41,464 bases of DNA from Caulobacteraceae bacterium (lineage in GTDB: Bacteria; Pseudomonadota; Alphaproteobacteria; Caulobacterales; Caulobacteraceae): positions 1-41,464 of the forward strand of contig CANESI010000024.1 in assembly GCA_947441065.1 (NCBI GenBank), given 5' to 3'. Made by a program: the position numbers and the translations under genes. Below the pieces are notes generated by a model that saw only the letters and a list, made by a program, of their open reading frames with translations, searched no databases and had not been told where the DNA came from. Shown here piece after piece: positions 25,401-34,535 of the stretch. Each line of letters opens with the position of its first letter. Position 1 is the first letter of the stretch.

Positions 25401-26366
25401 ATGTCCGGATCACACACCTCCTCCACCCCAGGCCTTAGCTTGGAACAGTCTGCCGTTCTGACGCGGCGGGCCACGAGCCTGTCGGTGCTGGTCGCCGCGA
25501 TCTTGATCGTCATTAAGGGCTTTGCTTGGTGGCAGTCGGGGTCCGTGTCGATGATGGCGTCTTTGGCCGATTCCAGTCTGGATCTGGTCGCCTCCTTGGC
25601 TACCTTCTTTGCCGTGCGCTATGCCACCGCCCCGCCCGATGCCGAGCACCGGTTTGGCCATGGCAAGGCCGAGGCCTTTGCCAGCCTGTTGCAAGGCGGT
25701 CTGGTCTTTGCCTCCGCCGCCCTGATTGGACAGGAGGCCTTTAATCGCCTCGCCCACCCCGAGCCGATTCAGCAAGAGGGCTGGGCCATGGTGGTGATGG
25801 TCGCCTCGATCGTACTGACCCTGGCCCTCATCACCGCCCAGTCGCGGGTCTTGAAACAGACTGGTTCTGTGGCTGTGTCCGGCGACCGCGCCCACTATGC
25901 GGCGGACCTCGCCTCCAACGCCATTTCTCTGATCGGTATTGCGGCGGCGAGCCTGTTTGTTCAGGCCGACGCCGTGGCCGGTCTGGTCATTGCCGCTTGG
26001 CTGGTCTGGGGCGCTGTGGGGGTCTTTAGTGAGGCCTCAGTACAACTGATGGACCGCGAACTGCCCGACGATCAGCGCGCGCGGATCGTGACCCTGATCA
26101 CCCAAGGCGGTCAGATCATGGGCGTGCACCAGCTGCGTACCCGCGCCTCGGGGCCCTTTGTCCATATCCAGATGCATGCTGACCTCGATCCAAAACTGTC
26201 GCTGGCCGAGGCGCACGACGTCATGATCGCGGCGGAAAAGCGGGTCTTGGTCGAGTTTCCCGCCGCCGACATCCTGATCCATCCGGACCCGCGCGGCCTT
26301 GCCGAACCCCATGGCGGGGCCTTTGCCGAGACAGAGGCGTCCCATGATGGACACTTAGAGGCCTAA
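25401..26366 (+). CDS. cation diffusion facilitator (FieF/CDF) transporter
   Basis: A 321-residue CDF protein with six membrane helices and a C-terminal cytoplasmic domain. The transport site is seen as ASLADSSLDLVASL in helix 2 and GDRAHYAADLASNAISL in helix 5, giving the Asp-Asp/His-Asp tetrad of FieF-type Zn/Fe/Cd exporters. The HRFGHGKAEAFASL loop is the family hallmark, and the C-terminal FVHIQMHADLDPKLSLAEAH is the dimeric metal-sensing domain. It expels divalent metals in exchange for protons. AGGA lies 8 nt before the ATG. A downstream histidine-containing tail (ETEASHDGHLEA) may help bind metal. Confidence 0.95.
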   Translation: MSGSHTSSTPGLSLEQSAVLTRRATSLSVLVAAILIVIKGFAWWQSGSVSMMASLADSSLDLVASLATFFAVRYATAPPDAEHRFGHGKAEAFASLLQGGLVFASAALIGQEAFNRLAHPEPIQQEGWAMVVMVASIVLTLALITAQSRVLKQTGSVAVSGDRAHYAADLASNAISLIGIAAASLFVQADAVAGLVIAAWLVWGAVGVFSEASVQLMDRELPDDQRARIVTLITQGGQIMGVHQLRTRASGPFVHIQMHADLDPKLSLAEAHDVMIAAEKRVLVEFPAADILIHPDPRGLAEPHGGAFAETEASHDGHLEA

Positions 26367-26453
26367 TTGCAGTATACCAGACCTTAACCGGTCGGTGTCT
26401 TTGTCGGGTGCCGCAGGTTTCAATAGCTTTCCGAATCAGGCCAAACCGATCCC

Positions 26454-27140
26454 ATGAGCCTTGTGCGAACCCTCTATCAGTTCCCTCTCGACCCTGCCTC
26501 GCGGCAGGTGCGCTTGGCGCTGGGGGAAAAGCGATTGCCCTTTACCGATGTGGTTGAGCGCTATTGGGAGCGTCGCCCTGAGTTTTTCGCCCTCAATCCG
26601 TCGGGCCTGACACCGGTTCTGGTCGAGGAGGATGGGCCAAAGCGGCTGATCCTGTGCGAGGCCCGCGCCATCCTCGAACATCTGGAAGAACAGCATCCGG
26701 AACCGGCGCTGCTGGGCCGCGATCCAGCCGAGCGGGCCGAGGCGCGGCGCCTCCTGCACTGGTTCGACCGCAAGTTTGACTATGAGGTCAATGGCCTTTT
26801 GCTGCGTGAAAAGATGGAGAAGCGGCTGCTCGGTCTGGGCGCGCCGGATCTGGCCAATCTGCGCGAGGGCCGCGAGTTCCTAAAGGCCCATCTGGCCTAT
26901 ATTGAGGGCCTGTTACAGAACCGCGACTGGCTAGCGGGCTATCGGCTGTCGCTGGCGGATTTTGCCGCCGCCTCGCACCTGTCGGTCATTGACTATTTCG
27001 GCGACATTCCTTGGCGCGAATTTCCCGCCGCCAAGACCTGGTATATGAAGCTCAAGTCACGGCCCTGTTTTCGGCCCCTCTTGGCCGACCGTTGGCCCGG
27101 ACTGGTTCCGGCCGGTCACTATGACGATCTCGACTTCTAG
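26454..27140 (+). CDS. glutathione S-transferase family protein
   Basis: A 228-residue GST. The N-terminal thioredoxin fold reads [20 protein letters not shown], with [17 protein letters not shown] carrying the cis-proline before beta-3 and [14 protein letters not shown] as the glutathione gamma-glutamyl site. The helical C-terminal domain has the [19 protein letters not shown] capping motif. It may conjugate glutathione to electrophiles or act as a glutathione-dependent reductase; the substrate is unknown. The queG start lies 20 bp inside its end, so the two form an operon, although no functional link is evident. Confidence 0.92.
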   Translation: MSLVRTLYQFPLDPASRQVRLALGEKRLPFTDVVERYWERRPEFFALNPSGLTPVLVEEDGPKRLILCEARAILEHLEEQHPEPALLGRDPAERAEARRLLHWFDRKFDYEVNGLLLREKMEKRLLGLGAPDLANLREGREFLKAHLAYIEGLLQNRDWLAGYRLSLADFAAASHLSVIDYFGDIPWREFPAAKTWYMKLKSRPCFRPLLADRWPGLVPAGHYDDLDF

Positions 27141-28182
27141 CCCCATTCCCAATCAGCCAGGCCCCGCCGAGGCCATCCGCGCCGAGGCCCTGCGCCTGGG
27201 GTTTGATGTCTGCGGCTTTGCCAGCGCCACTGCGCCTTGGCCCGCCAGCGACCATCTGGCTCAATTTGTTTCTGAGGGTCGCCACGGTCAGATGGACTGG
27301 ATGGCCGACACGTTGGAGCGTCGATCCCATCCCAACGGCATGTGGCCTGAGGCCCGCTCGGCCATCATGCTAGGGCTGAACTATGGCCCAGACCGCGACC
27401 CGCTAGAGGCCTTGGCCGCCAAGAGCACCGGCGCCATCTCGGTCTATGCTCAGGGCGACGACTATCACGACCTGATCAAGAAGCGGCTCAAGGCCTTGGC
27501 CCGCTGGATCGTCGCCAACCATGGCGGGGAACTCAAGGTCTTTGTCGACACCGCCCCCCTGATGGAAAAGCCGCTGGCGGCGCGGGCTGGGCTGGGCTGG
27601 CAGGGCAAGCACACCAATCTGGTGTCGCGCGCGTTCGGCTCTTGGCTGTTTTTAGGCGCGATCCTGACGGCGCTGGACCTGACACCGGATGCCGAGGCCA
27701 CGGACCATTGCGGCTCGTGCCAAGCCTGTCTGGACATATGCCCGACCAAGGCCTTTGTCGGTCCCTATCAGCTCGATGCTCGGCGCTGCATCTCCTACCT
27801 GACCATCGAACATGCAGGTCCAGTGGACGAGGCCCTGCGTCCAGCGATGGGCAATCGAATCTATGGCTGTGACGACTGTCTGGCGGTCTGTCCGTGGAAC
27901 AGTTTTGCCAAGGTCGGCGCTGAGATGGCGCTGGCCGCCCGCCCGGCCCTGCAAGGCCCCGCCCTCGCCGATCTGGCCCGGCTGGATGATAGCGCCTTTC
28001 GCATTCTCTTCGCCAAGAGCCCGGTCAAGCGCATTGGCCGGGACCGCTTCGTGCGCAATGTCCTCTATGCCATCGGCAATAGCGCTGATGCTACCTTGCG
28101 CGATGTCGCCCAATCCCTCTGCGATGATCCTGACCCCACGGTTGCCGATGCGGCAAGGTGGGCGGCGGCGCGGCTGGGTTAG
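27121..28182 (+). CDS. queG: epoxyqueuosine reductase
   Basis: A 353-residue iron-sulfur, cobalamin-dependent enzyme that performs the last step of queuosine synthesis in tRNA, reducing epoxyqueuosine. The two [4Fe-4S] motifs are clear: [18 protein letters not shown] and [15 protein letters not shown]. The N-terminal domain has [10 protein letters not shown] and [14 protein letters not shown], and [20 protein letters not shown] with the proton-donor aspartate. A short C-terminal HEAT-like stretch ([18 protein letters not shown]) helps bind tRNA. It overlaps the glutathione transferase gene at its start and a facing antitoxin-like gene by 4 bp at its end. Confidence 0.96.
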   Translation: MTISTSSPIPNQPGPAEAIRAEALRLGFDVCGFASATAPWPASDHLAQFVSEGRHGQMDWMADTLERRSHPNGMWPEARSAIMLGLNYGPDRDPLEALAAKSTGAISVYAQGDDYHDLIKKRLKALARWIVANHGGELKVFVDTAPLMEKPLAARAGLGWQGKHTNLVSRAFGSWLFLGAILTALDLTPDAEATDHCGSCQACLDICPTKAFVGPYQLDARRCISYLTIEHAGPVDEALRPAMGNRIYGCDDCLAVCPWNSFAKVGAEMALAARPALQGPALADLARLDDSAFRILFAKSPVKRIGRDRFVRNVLYAIGNSADATLRDVAQSLCDDPDPTVADAARWAAARLG

Positions 28183-28541
28183 GCCGCCTCAATCTCCAAC
28201 AACGCAGCCGCAGGGATGCGCCATTCTTTGGCGAGGGTGCGGATCTGTTCGAGGGTTAGGGCGCGGCGACCGGAAAGGATTTCGGACGCGCGGGAGCGGG
28301 AGCCCAGCAGGCGGGCCAGATCGGTTTGGGTTCGGTCATTTTGCTCCATGCAAAATTTCAGCACGTCCAGACCGCTGACCTGTGGAATGGCATAGTGCCG
28401 ATCCTCATAGGCACTGACTAAGGCAACCAAGGCATCGCGCTTGTCGCCGTCCGGACTGCCGGGCTCTGCCTGCCACAGGGTATCAATGTCCCGTAGGGCG
28501 GCGGTCAGGTCGTCGTCATTGCGGATGACAGGCTCATCCAT
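28179..28541 (-). CDS. HigA-type XRE antitoxin-like regulator, no toxin alongside
   Basis: A 120-residue protein like the longer HigA antitoxins: an acidic helical N-terminus ([20 protein letters not shown]) and a C-terminal helix-turn-helix ([20 protein letters not shown], then [20 protein letters not shown]). In HigBA modules it would neutralise an mRNA-cutting HigB toxin and repress the operon. No HigB frame lies on either side: nadE ends 14 bp before its ribosome site and queG faces it. A perfect AGGAGG stands 5 nt before the ATG, so it is well translated, perhaps from the nadE transcript. It could be a solitary antitoxin or a domesticated regulator. Confidence 0.88.
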   Translation of the reverse strand: MDEPVIRNDDDLTAALRDIDTLWQAEPGSPDGDKRDALVALVSAYEDRHYAIPQVSGLDVLKFCMEQNDRTQTDLARLLGSRSRASEILSGRRALTLEQIRTLAKEWRIPAAALLEIEAA

Positions 28542-28561
28542 GGGTTCCTCCTATAAAAAGC

Positions 28562-30613
28562 CTAACCCGGCACACCCTTTTCCAGTTCCTGTAACCAGAC
28601 ATCTGCCTTGGCGTCCGACGGCATGCGCCAGTCGCCGCGGGGGGAGAGGGAGCCGCCGGAGCTGATCTTGGGGCCGTTGGGGACGGCGGAGCGTTTGAAC
28701 TGGTTGGCGAAGAACCGTTTCAGGAACAGGGCCATCCAGCCCTTGATCGTCGGCAGGTCATAGGCGAGGCGCTGAGCCTCGGGCGTATCGGTCGGCCAGC
28801 CGCCCTGTGCTGCATCATGCCACGCGTTCCAAGATAGATAGGCGATCTTGGACGGCTTAAAGCCGTACCGCGTCAAATAGAACAGGTTAAAGTCCTGAAG
28901 CGCATAGGGGCCGACAAAGCTTTCGGTCGATTGGACCTTGCCATCGGCGCCGGCGGGCACCAGCTCGGGCGAGATTTCGGTGGCCAAGATGGCGCGCAGA
29001 AGGTCGGCGGTCTGAGGGCTAAAATCTCCCGATGCAGCGGCAAAGCGGATCAGGTGCTGGATCAGGGTCTTGGACACCCCGGCATTGGGATTATAGTGCG
29101 ACATGTGATCGCCGACCCCATAGGTGCACCAGCCCAGCCCCAGCTCGGACAGATCGCCCGTGCCCACCACCAGCGCGCCCTGTTGATTGGCCAGACGGAA
29201 CAGATAGTCGGTGCGCAGGCCCGCCTGCACATTCTCAAAGGTCACATCATAGACCGGCTCGCCACCCGCGAAGGGATGGCCCAGATCGGCCAGCATCTGG
29301 CGCGCGGCGGGGCGGATGTCGAGCTCGTGCGCGGTAACGCCCAGCGCCTGCATCAGGGCTAGGGCATTGGACTTGGTGGCGTCCGAGGTGGCAAAACCGG
29401 GCAGGGTGTAGGCCAGCACATTCTCGCGCGGCAGGCCCAGCCGCTCCATCGCCTTGACCGCCACGATCAGGGCCTGGGTCGAATCCAGCCCGCCCGATAC
29501 GCCAATGACCAGATGGCGAAGGCCCGTGGCCTTGAGCCGCGTGGCCAGACCCTGAACCTGAATGTTCCAAGCCTCGTAACAGTTTTCACGCAGCTTGGCC
29601 GCATCTGACGGCACATAGGGGAAGCGCTCGACCTTGCGCATCAGGGGCAGGGGACCTGTGGGGGCGCCCCACTCAAACTCGACCATGTCAAAACCGGGAT
29701 GATCGCGCCGCGCCCGCTGAGCCGCATCGTTCCAAGTGCCCGCGCGCAGACGCTCTTGACGTATGCGGCCCAGATCGATGTCGGTCAGGGTCAGGGTTGC
29801 CTCTAGGGCAAAGCGCTCAGACTCGGCCAAGACCTGACCCAGCTCGAACACCGCGCCATGGCCATCCCAGGCCAGATCAGTGGTGGATTCGCCCGGTCCC
29901 GCCGCCGAATAGGCATAGGCGGCAAGGCAGCGCTCGGACTGGGAGGCGCAGAGCAGGCGCCGCGTCTCGGCCTTACCGATGGTGATATTGCTGGCCGACA
30001 GGTTGAGCAGGATCTCCGCCCCGGCCAGGGCCGCTTGGGTGCTGGGCGGCGTGGGGGTCCAGACATCCTCGCAGATCTCGACATGGAAGCAAAAGGGCGT
30101 GCGGCCTGTGGCTTGGAACAAAAGGTCGGTGCCGAAGGGCACCTCTTCGCCCGCGATTGAGATGGCCTCGGAGGCAATATCCGCCCCGGGCGTGAACCAG
30201 CGCTGCTCGTAAAATTCGCGGTAGTTGGGCAGGAACGATTTGGGCACCGCGCCCAGGATCTGGCCATCATGGATGACCACGGCGCAATTATAGAGCCCGC
30301 CCTGAAACCGCAGCGGCGCGCCGAGCACACAGACGGGGGTCAGGCCCAAGCTGGCCTCAGTCAGGCGGCCGATTTGCTGTTCGACGGCATCGAGCAGAGG
30401 CTCTTGCAACAGCAGGTCGTCGATGGCGTAGGCGCTTAGGCCCAGTTCAGGGAACAACAAGATCGCCGCGCTCTGATCATGGCCTTGCTGCATCAGAGCC
30501 AAGGTCTGATTGGCGTTGAACATCACATCGGCGGGCCGGACCGCAGGCACGCAGACGCCGAGGCGCACAAAGTCGTGGCGATAGGGCGAGAAAAACTCTG
30601 TCGCGTCAGCCAT
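28562..30613 (-). CDS. nadE: glutamine-dependent NAD(+) synthase
   Basis: A 683-residue two-domain enzyme. The N-terminal nitrilase-like glutaminase has the Glu-Lys-Cys triad: Glu in LLFPELGLSAYAIDDLL, Lys in GAVPKSFLPNYREFYE and Cys in FHVEICEDVWTP. The C-terminal ATP-pyrophosphatase domain has the P-loop VIGVSGGLDSTQALIVAV. It makes NAD from deamido-NAD, ATP and glutamine, the long form typical of bacteria that use glutamine. ATG 30613 is preferred, with GGGG about 5 nt upstream; the frame to 30655 adds a non-conserved leader. It starts opposite the GT2 gene of the polysaccharide locus. Confidence 0.96.
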   Translation of the reverse strand: MADATEFFSPYRHDFVRLGVCVPAVRPADVMFNANQTLALMQQGHDQSAAILLFPELGLSAYAIDDLLLQEPLLDAVEQQIGRLTEASLGLTPVCVLGAPLRFQGGLYNCAVVIHDGQILGAVPKSFLPNYREFYEQRWFTPGADIASEAISIAGEEVPFGTDLLFQATGRTPFCFHVEICEDVWTPTPPSTQAALAGAEILLNLSASNITIGKAETRRLLCASQSERCLAAYAYSAAGPGESTTDLAWDGHGAVFELGQVLAESERFALEATLTLTDIDLGRIRQERLRAGTWNDAAQRARRDHPGFDMVEFEWGAPTGPLPLMRKVERFPYVPSDAAKLRENCYEAWNIQVQGLATRLKATGLRHLVIGVSGGLDSTQALIVAVKAMERLGLPRENVLAYTLPGFATSDATKSNALALMQALGVTAHELDIRPAARQMLADLGHPFAGGEPVYDVTFENVQAGLRTDYLFRLANQQGALVVGTGDLSELGLGWCTYGVGDHMSHYNPNAGVSKTLIQHLIRFAAASGDFSPQTADLLRAILATEISPELVPAGADGKVQSTESFVGPYALQDFNLFYLTRYGFKPSKIAYLSWNAWHDAAQGGWPTDTPEAQRLAYDLPTIKGWMALFLKRFFANQFKRSAVPNGPKISSGGSLSPRGDWRMPSDAKADVWLQELEKGVPG

Positions 30614-30727
30614 AAGAACCCCGTGCAAGTCTAGCCAGCCTTTATTGCAGCCCATCTTAGAGCATGAGGCGCAAGGAGGCTATTGGCTTGGCGAAGGCCT
30701 TGTTTGAGCCAGTCTTCGTGTTAAGCC

Positions 30728-31744
30728 ATGGCATCGTCCGTTAGGCTTTCCATGACCGCTTCCGCCCCCGCCATCAGCGTTGTGATCGTCGCCTTTGAAA
30801 GCGGGGCGACCCTTTCACGCTGCCTTGCGGCACTGCGGGCCCAGACCTTTGGCGATTTTGAAGTGCTGCTGGTCGACAACGCGTCCAGCGATGGCGCAGC
30901 CCAGGTGGCGGCCAAGGCCGATCCCGCGATCCGCCTGATCGAGGCTGGCGGCAATATCGGCTTTGCAGCGGGCAATAATCTGGCGGCGGGGCAGGCGAGG
31001 GGGCAATGGCTGGCTCTTCTCAACCCAGACGCCTATGCCGATCCCGATTGGCTCGAACAGCTGATTGCGGCGACCCGGCGCTGGCCCAAGATCCACAGCT
31101 TTGCCTGTTTGCAGAAGGCCGCCGACCGCCCGGGCAAGATCGATGGGGCGGGCGACGTCCTGAGCCTCGCCGGGATCCCCTATCGCGGGGCCTATGGCCA
31201 CGATCTTGTGGCCTTCCCCGAAGGTGAGGTCTTTTCGGCTTGTGGCGCGGCCCATCTGATCGCGCGGGACCTGTTCTTACAGATGGGCGGCTTTGATGAG
31301 CGGTTCTTCTGTTACTGCGAGGATGTCGATCTGGGCTATCGCTTGCGCCTGATCGGAGAGGCGACCCTGTTTGTGCCAAAGGCGGTGGTCAGCCATGTCG
31401 GCTCAGCCGTGCTAGGCGCGCGGTCCGATTTTGCGCTCTATCATGGGGCCAAGAACCGGCTGTGGCTCCTGGTCAAGAATACGCCATGGCCCCTCGTGCC
31501 GGTGGTGGCCCTGCTGCATCTGCCGGTGTTGGCCCTGTTGTTGGCCATGCACGGCCTGCGCGGCGAGGCACGTCCCGTCTTGCGCGGCCTTGTGGCAGGC
31601 CTTGCAGGCATGGGGCCGATATTGGCCAGCCGTGAATCTGTCCAAGCGACCCGCACAGTCGCGGCCCGGACGATCCTTAGGGTGATGGCCATCAGTCCCC
31701 TGACCTTGGCGCGCCGATCCGCGGTGATCAGGCCGAGGGCCTAG
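30728..31744 (+). CDS. GT2 glycosyltransferase, rhamnosyltransferase (WbbL/RfbN)-like
   Basis: A protein of about 330-338 residues. The GT-A fold shows ISVVIVAFESGATLSRCL, VLLVDNASSDGAAQV, NIGFAAGNNLAA, the metal-binding LALLNPDAYADP, and FFCYCEDVDLGYRLRL with the catalytic-base ED. This is the pattern of O-antigen rhamnosyltransferases. A C-terminal hydrophobic stretch (PWPLVPVVALLHLPVLALLL) may anchor it to the membrane. The start is ATG 30728 or the in-frame ATG 30752, which has TTAGG about 7 nt upstream. Its end overlaps the facing heptose kinase gene by 4 bp. It opens the surface glycan region. Confidence 0.93.
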   Translation: MASSVRLSMTASAPAISVVIVAFESGATLSRCLAALRAQTFGDFEVLLVDNASSDGAAQVAAKADPAIRLIEAGGNIGFAAGNNLAAGQARGQWLALLNPDAYADPDWLEQLIAATRRWPKIHSFACLQKAADRPGKIDGAGDVLSLAGIPYRGAYGHDLVAFPEGEVFSACGAAHLIARDLFLQMGGFDERFFCYCEDVDLGYRLRLIGEATLFVPKAVVSHVGSAVLGARSDFALYHGAKNRLWLLVKNTPWPLVPVVALLHLPVLALLLAMHGLRGEARPVLRGLVAGLAGMGPILASRESVQATRTVAARTILRVMAISPLTLARRSAVIRPRA

Positions 31745-32790
31745 CCTGCGCGGTTCGGCGTGGTCCAAGATAGGGCCCCATCGGTGACGAACCGTCCGGT
31801 CATGCAGTCCCCGTGGCCGCCCTCTTCGAGAGTCCGAATGATCAGGGCCCGCTCTTCAGGCGGTGTGATAAACATGATGAAGCCGCCGCCGCCCGCGCCG
31901 GAGACCTTGCCCGCGAGCGCCCCGGCCCGCTTGGCCGCTGCTAGAGCCGATTCGATCTGAGGGGTCGAGACGGCGGGCGAAGTCGCCTTCTTGGCCTCCC
32001 ATCCCCGGTCCAGCACCGTGGCAATGTCGGTCAGGTCGCCATTGAGCAGGGCATCATGCATGGCCCCGGCTTCGCGCTTGAGATTGTGCATGGCCTCTAG
32101 GGAGGAGCCGCCGCGGGTCAGGGCCTCGGCTTGACGTTCAATGACTGTAGAGGACTCACGTGAGGCACCTGTGAACAGCAAGACCAGCGAGGCTTCAAGC
32201 TCGTGCATCATGGCACCCGACGCGGCGACGGGGGTGACATCAGCCTGATCATTGGCCCCGAAATTCATCAGATTGATGCCGCCAAAGGCCGCCGCATATT
32301 GATCCTGACGTCCGCCGCGCAGACCCAGATCCTTGCGCTCTATGTCAAAAGCGAGGCGCGCAATCTCGTAGGCGTCAAGGGACCGGTCATAATAGGCCAA
32401 CATCGCCTTGACCATGGCGACCACCAGAGCTGAGCTGGACCCCAGACCCGACCCCATCGGGCTTTCGACATAGGTGGTCAGCTTGACCTCAGGCAGCACA
32501 TCTTGGCCATAGAGCTTGGCCATACGGTTGATGACGCCGCGATGGAGCCGAAGGCCGGTGCTGTCGTCCAAAGGCTGATCGTGGCCCGTTGTTGGCAGAT
32601 CCACCATCCCCAAATCGGTTGCGCTCAGGCTTAAGCCGCCGTCCACCGACGGCTCGATCGAGGCAAAGGCATAACGGTCGATCGTGACATTGAGCACCGA
32701 GCCGCCATGCTCGTCGCAGAAGGGCGACACATCACTACCGCCCCCGGCCAGGCCCAATCGGAGCGGTGCCCGCGCACGAATCTTAGCCAT
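31741..32790 (-). CDS. hddA: GHMP kinase, D-glycero-D-manno-heptose 7-phosphate kinase-like
   Basis: A 349-residue GHMP-superfamily kinase. Family elements are RARAPLRLGLAGGGSDVSPF at the N-terminus, the ATP loop SPMGSGLGSSSALVVAM, LRGGRQDQYAAAFGG, and the C-terminal KVSGAGGGGFIMFI. This pattern is that of HddA, which makes heptose 1,7-bisphosphate on the way to GDP-D-glycero-D-manno-heptose for capsules, S-layer glycans or LPS. The partner genes gmhA, gmhB and hddC are not in the window. AGGGAGA lies about 8 nt before the ATG. It is divergent from the ABC exporter, with a 174-bp gap that must hold both promoters. Confidence 0.9.
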   Translation of the reverse strand: MAKIRARAPLRLGLAGGGSDVSPFCDEHGGSVLNVTIDRYAFASIEPSVDGGLSLSATDLGMVDLPTTGHDQPLDDSTGLRLHRGVINRMAKLYGQDVLPEVKLTTYVESPMGSGLGSSSALVVAMVKAMLAYYDRSLDAYEIARLAFDIERKDLGLRGGRQDQYAAAFGGINLMNFGANDQADVTPVAASGAMMHELEASLVLLFTGASRESSTVIERQAEALTRGGSSLEAMHNLKREAGAMHDALLNGDLTDIATVLDRGWEAKKATSPAVSTPQIESALAAAKRAGALAGKVSGAGGGGFIMFITPPEERALIIRTLEEGGHGDCMTGRFVTDGALSWTTPNRAG

Positions 32791-32964
32791 TGATTATGTC
32801 TCCCTAGGATCGCATACCGGATCGTCAATGCCGAATTATTGCCATAAATATCATATGAAAGGTTGGTTATTGTCTCCTATCTCATGGTCATATCTGATAG
32901 ACGCAAGCCGCTATTCTTGATAGGTCTCGGTTGAAGATTTTTTGATCGATATTGGACCTCCTGT

Positions 32965-33762
32965 ATGGCTTTTTTGAAATTAGCGAGTGCGGCAAGTCGA
33001 GATATCGCCGCAGCGCTTAAAATGACTCCCAATGTGGCAACCTTGGCTTGGATCGACATGGAAGACCGTTATCGACGGTCGGCCTTAGGCCCTTTGTGGA
33101 TGGCGTTGACCTTGGGGGTAACTGCGGGATCCTTAGGGTTTCTCTATTCGAAAATTTTGAAGCAACCCTTGAATGAATATTTGCCCTTCATTACGGCGAC
33201 ATTGTTTATCTGGTTGTTTTTTGTGAGTGTAATCAATGAGGCAACCGGCGCCTTCGTTTCGGGGGCTGCAATGATTAAAAACTCCACTCAGCCATTGTTT
33301 ATTAACATTATGAGAGTTATATTTCGTAATGTAATCGTGAACATGCACACCTTGCCTGTATTAATTGTGATTTTGATCTATTTTCATTATATAGAGAAAT
33401 CAAATTTTATCTTGTTTGCACTGGGTTACGGGATCATGATTGTTAATTTGATCTGGATCTCAGTGATTATTGGACTTCTGTCGGCGCGCTACAGGGATGT
33501 GCCCTATGTCGTGTCCTATGTGCTTCAGTTCTTCATGTTTGTTTCGCCGATTTTTTGGAATCCAACTATGCTTCAAAAGGGCGGTTGGTTCGTAGACTGG
33601 AATCCCATCTATCACTGGATTGCGGTGGTGCGAGACCCGCTACTGGGGGCAACCTCGACGCCGGCCTCGATCTGGTTTTGTATTGCCACGGCTGTCATTG
33701 GAATGGGCGTGGCCTTTGCCGCCTTCGCCGCCAATCGGTCCAAAGTCGCTTTCTGGGTTTAG
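32965..33762 (+). CDS. ABC-2 polysaccharide exporter permease (Wzm-like)
   Basis: A 265-residue membrane protein with six hydrophobic segments, the standard size of Wzm/KpsM/TagG-type permeases. The N-terminal amphipathic region DMEDRYRRSALGPLWMALTL is the family signature (RYRxSxLGxLW), and MFVSPIFWNPTMLQKGG with FVDWNPIYHWIAVVRDPLL closes the protein. With the ATPase encoded 8 bp downstream it should carry a lipid-linked polysaccharide across the inner membrane. Base composition is visibly more AT-rich than the genes to the left. The ribosome site is weak. Confidence 0.95.
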   Translation: MAFLKLASAASRDIAAALKMTPNVATLAWIDMEDRYRRSALGPLWMALTLGVTAGSLGFLYSKILKQPLNEYLPFITATLFIWLFFVSVINEATGAFVSGAAMIKNSTQPLFINIMRVIFRNVIVNMHTLPVLIVILIYFHYIEKSNFILFALGYGIMIVNLIWISVIIGLLSARYRDVPYVVSYVLQFFMFVSPIFWNPTMLQKGGWFVDWNPIYHWIAVVRDPLLGATSTPASIWFCIATAVIGMGVAFAAFAANRSKVAFWV

Positions 33763-33770
33763 GTAGAATC

Positions 33771-34535
33771 ATGTCGCGACCATCCAGTGCTCCTGTTATC
33801 GAACTGCGCGGTGTTGATCTCATCTACCGCGTCTTTACTACGTCTGAATCCTCGCTTCGTGGGTCTGTCCTAAAAGCCTTGGTTGGCGGACGTTTGGGTA
33901 AGGATGCCAGCGGCCATGTGGTCGTCCAAGCTTTGAACAATCTGAATATCACCATCTATGAAGGTGAGCGCGTCGCGCTCTACGGCCATAACGGATCGGG
34001 TAAGACCACGGCCCTGCGCGTCGCTGCGGGCGTCTATGAGCCGACACGTGGTGAAGTCTTTACCAGAGGTAAAGTGTCGGCGATGTTAGACCTCAATGTT
34101 GGTCTTTCCCCCGATGCGAGTGGCCGTTCGAACATTATGCTCTTAGGGCTTCATAGGGGGCTAAGTCGTAAACAGATTACGGCCTTGATGCCAGATATTG
34201 AGGAGTTTTCTGAGTTGGGCATGTTCTTTGACATGCCCGTACGAACCTACAGCTCAGGCATGATGACTCGGCTGGGCTTTGCGTTTGCCACTGCGGTTGA
34301 TCCGGACATTTTGATTCTCGATGAATGGATTACACCGGGTGATGCGGCCTTTATGAACCGGGCAGCTGAACGTATGTCGTCTCATGCGGGAAATGCGCGC
34401 GCGCTCTTGCTCGCTTCCCACTCTGTGGAGATCATTCGTCGGGTCTGTACACGCGTGATAATGCTCGAGCGCGGTGTGATCGTCGAGGATGGGCCTCCAA
34501 ACGAGGTCTTTGATCGATTGGCGGCCCGTCAATGA
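33771..34535 (+). CDS. ABC polysaccharide exporter ATPase (Wzt-like, no carbohydrate-binding domain)
   Basis: A 254-residue ATP-binding subunit. Walker A is GHNGSGKTT, the signature motif is YSSGMMTRLGF in the form typical of polysaccharide exporters, Walker B is PDILILDEWITPGD, and the H-loop is LASHS. Residues 20-50 contain the extra N-terminal segment (SLRGSVLKALVG) seen in Wzt/TagH. Wzt proteins that select finished chains have an extra C-terminal binding domain of some 150-200 residues; here the protein stops right after the nucleotide-binding domain. AGG at the end of the permease gene serves as ribosome site. It overlaps the next gene by 4 bp (ATGA). Confidence 0.95.
   Translation: MSRPSSAPVIELRGVDLIYRVFTTSESSLRGSVLKALVGGRLGKDASGHVVVQALNNLNITIYEGERVALYGHNGSGKTTALRVAAGVYEPTRGEVFTRGKVSAMLDLNVGLSPDASGRSNIMLLGLHRGLSRKQITALMPDIEEFSELGMFFDMPVRTYSSGMMTRLGFAFATAVDPDILILDEWITPGDAAFMNRAAERMSSHAGNARALLLASHSVEIIRRVCTRVIMLERGVIVEDGPPNEVFDRLAARQ

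Noticed and set aside
26380-26400. TTAACC before the glutathione transferase gene as CtrA site
   Set aside because: Only a half site; no second TTAA at 7-bp spacing.
28179-28541. Complete HigBA toxin-antitoxin module
   Set aside because: Only the antitoxin-like gene is present; both sides are occupied by nadE and queG.
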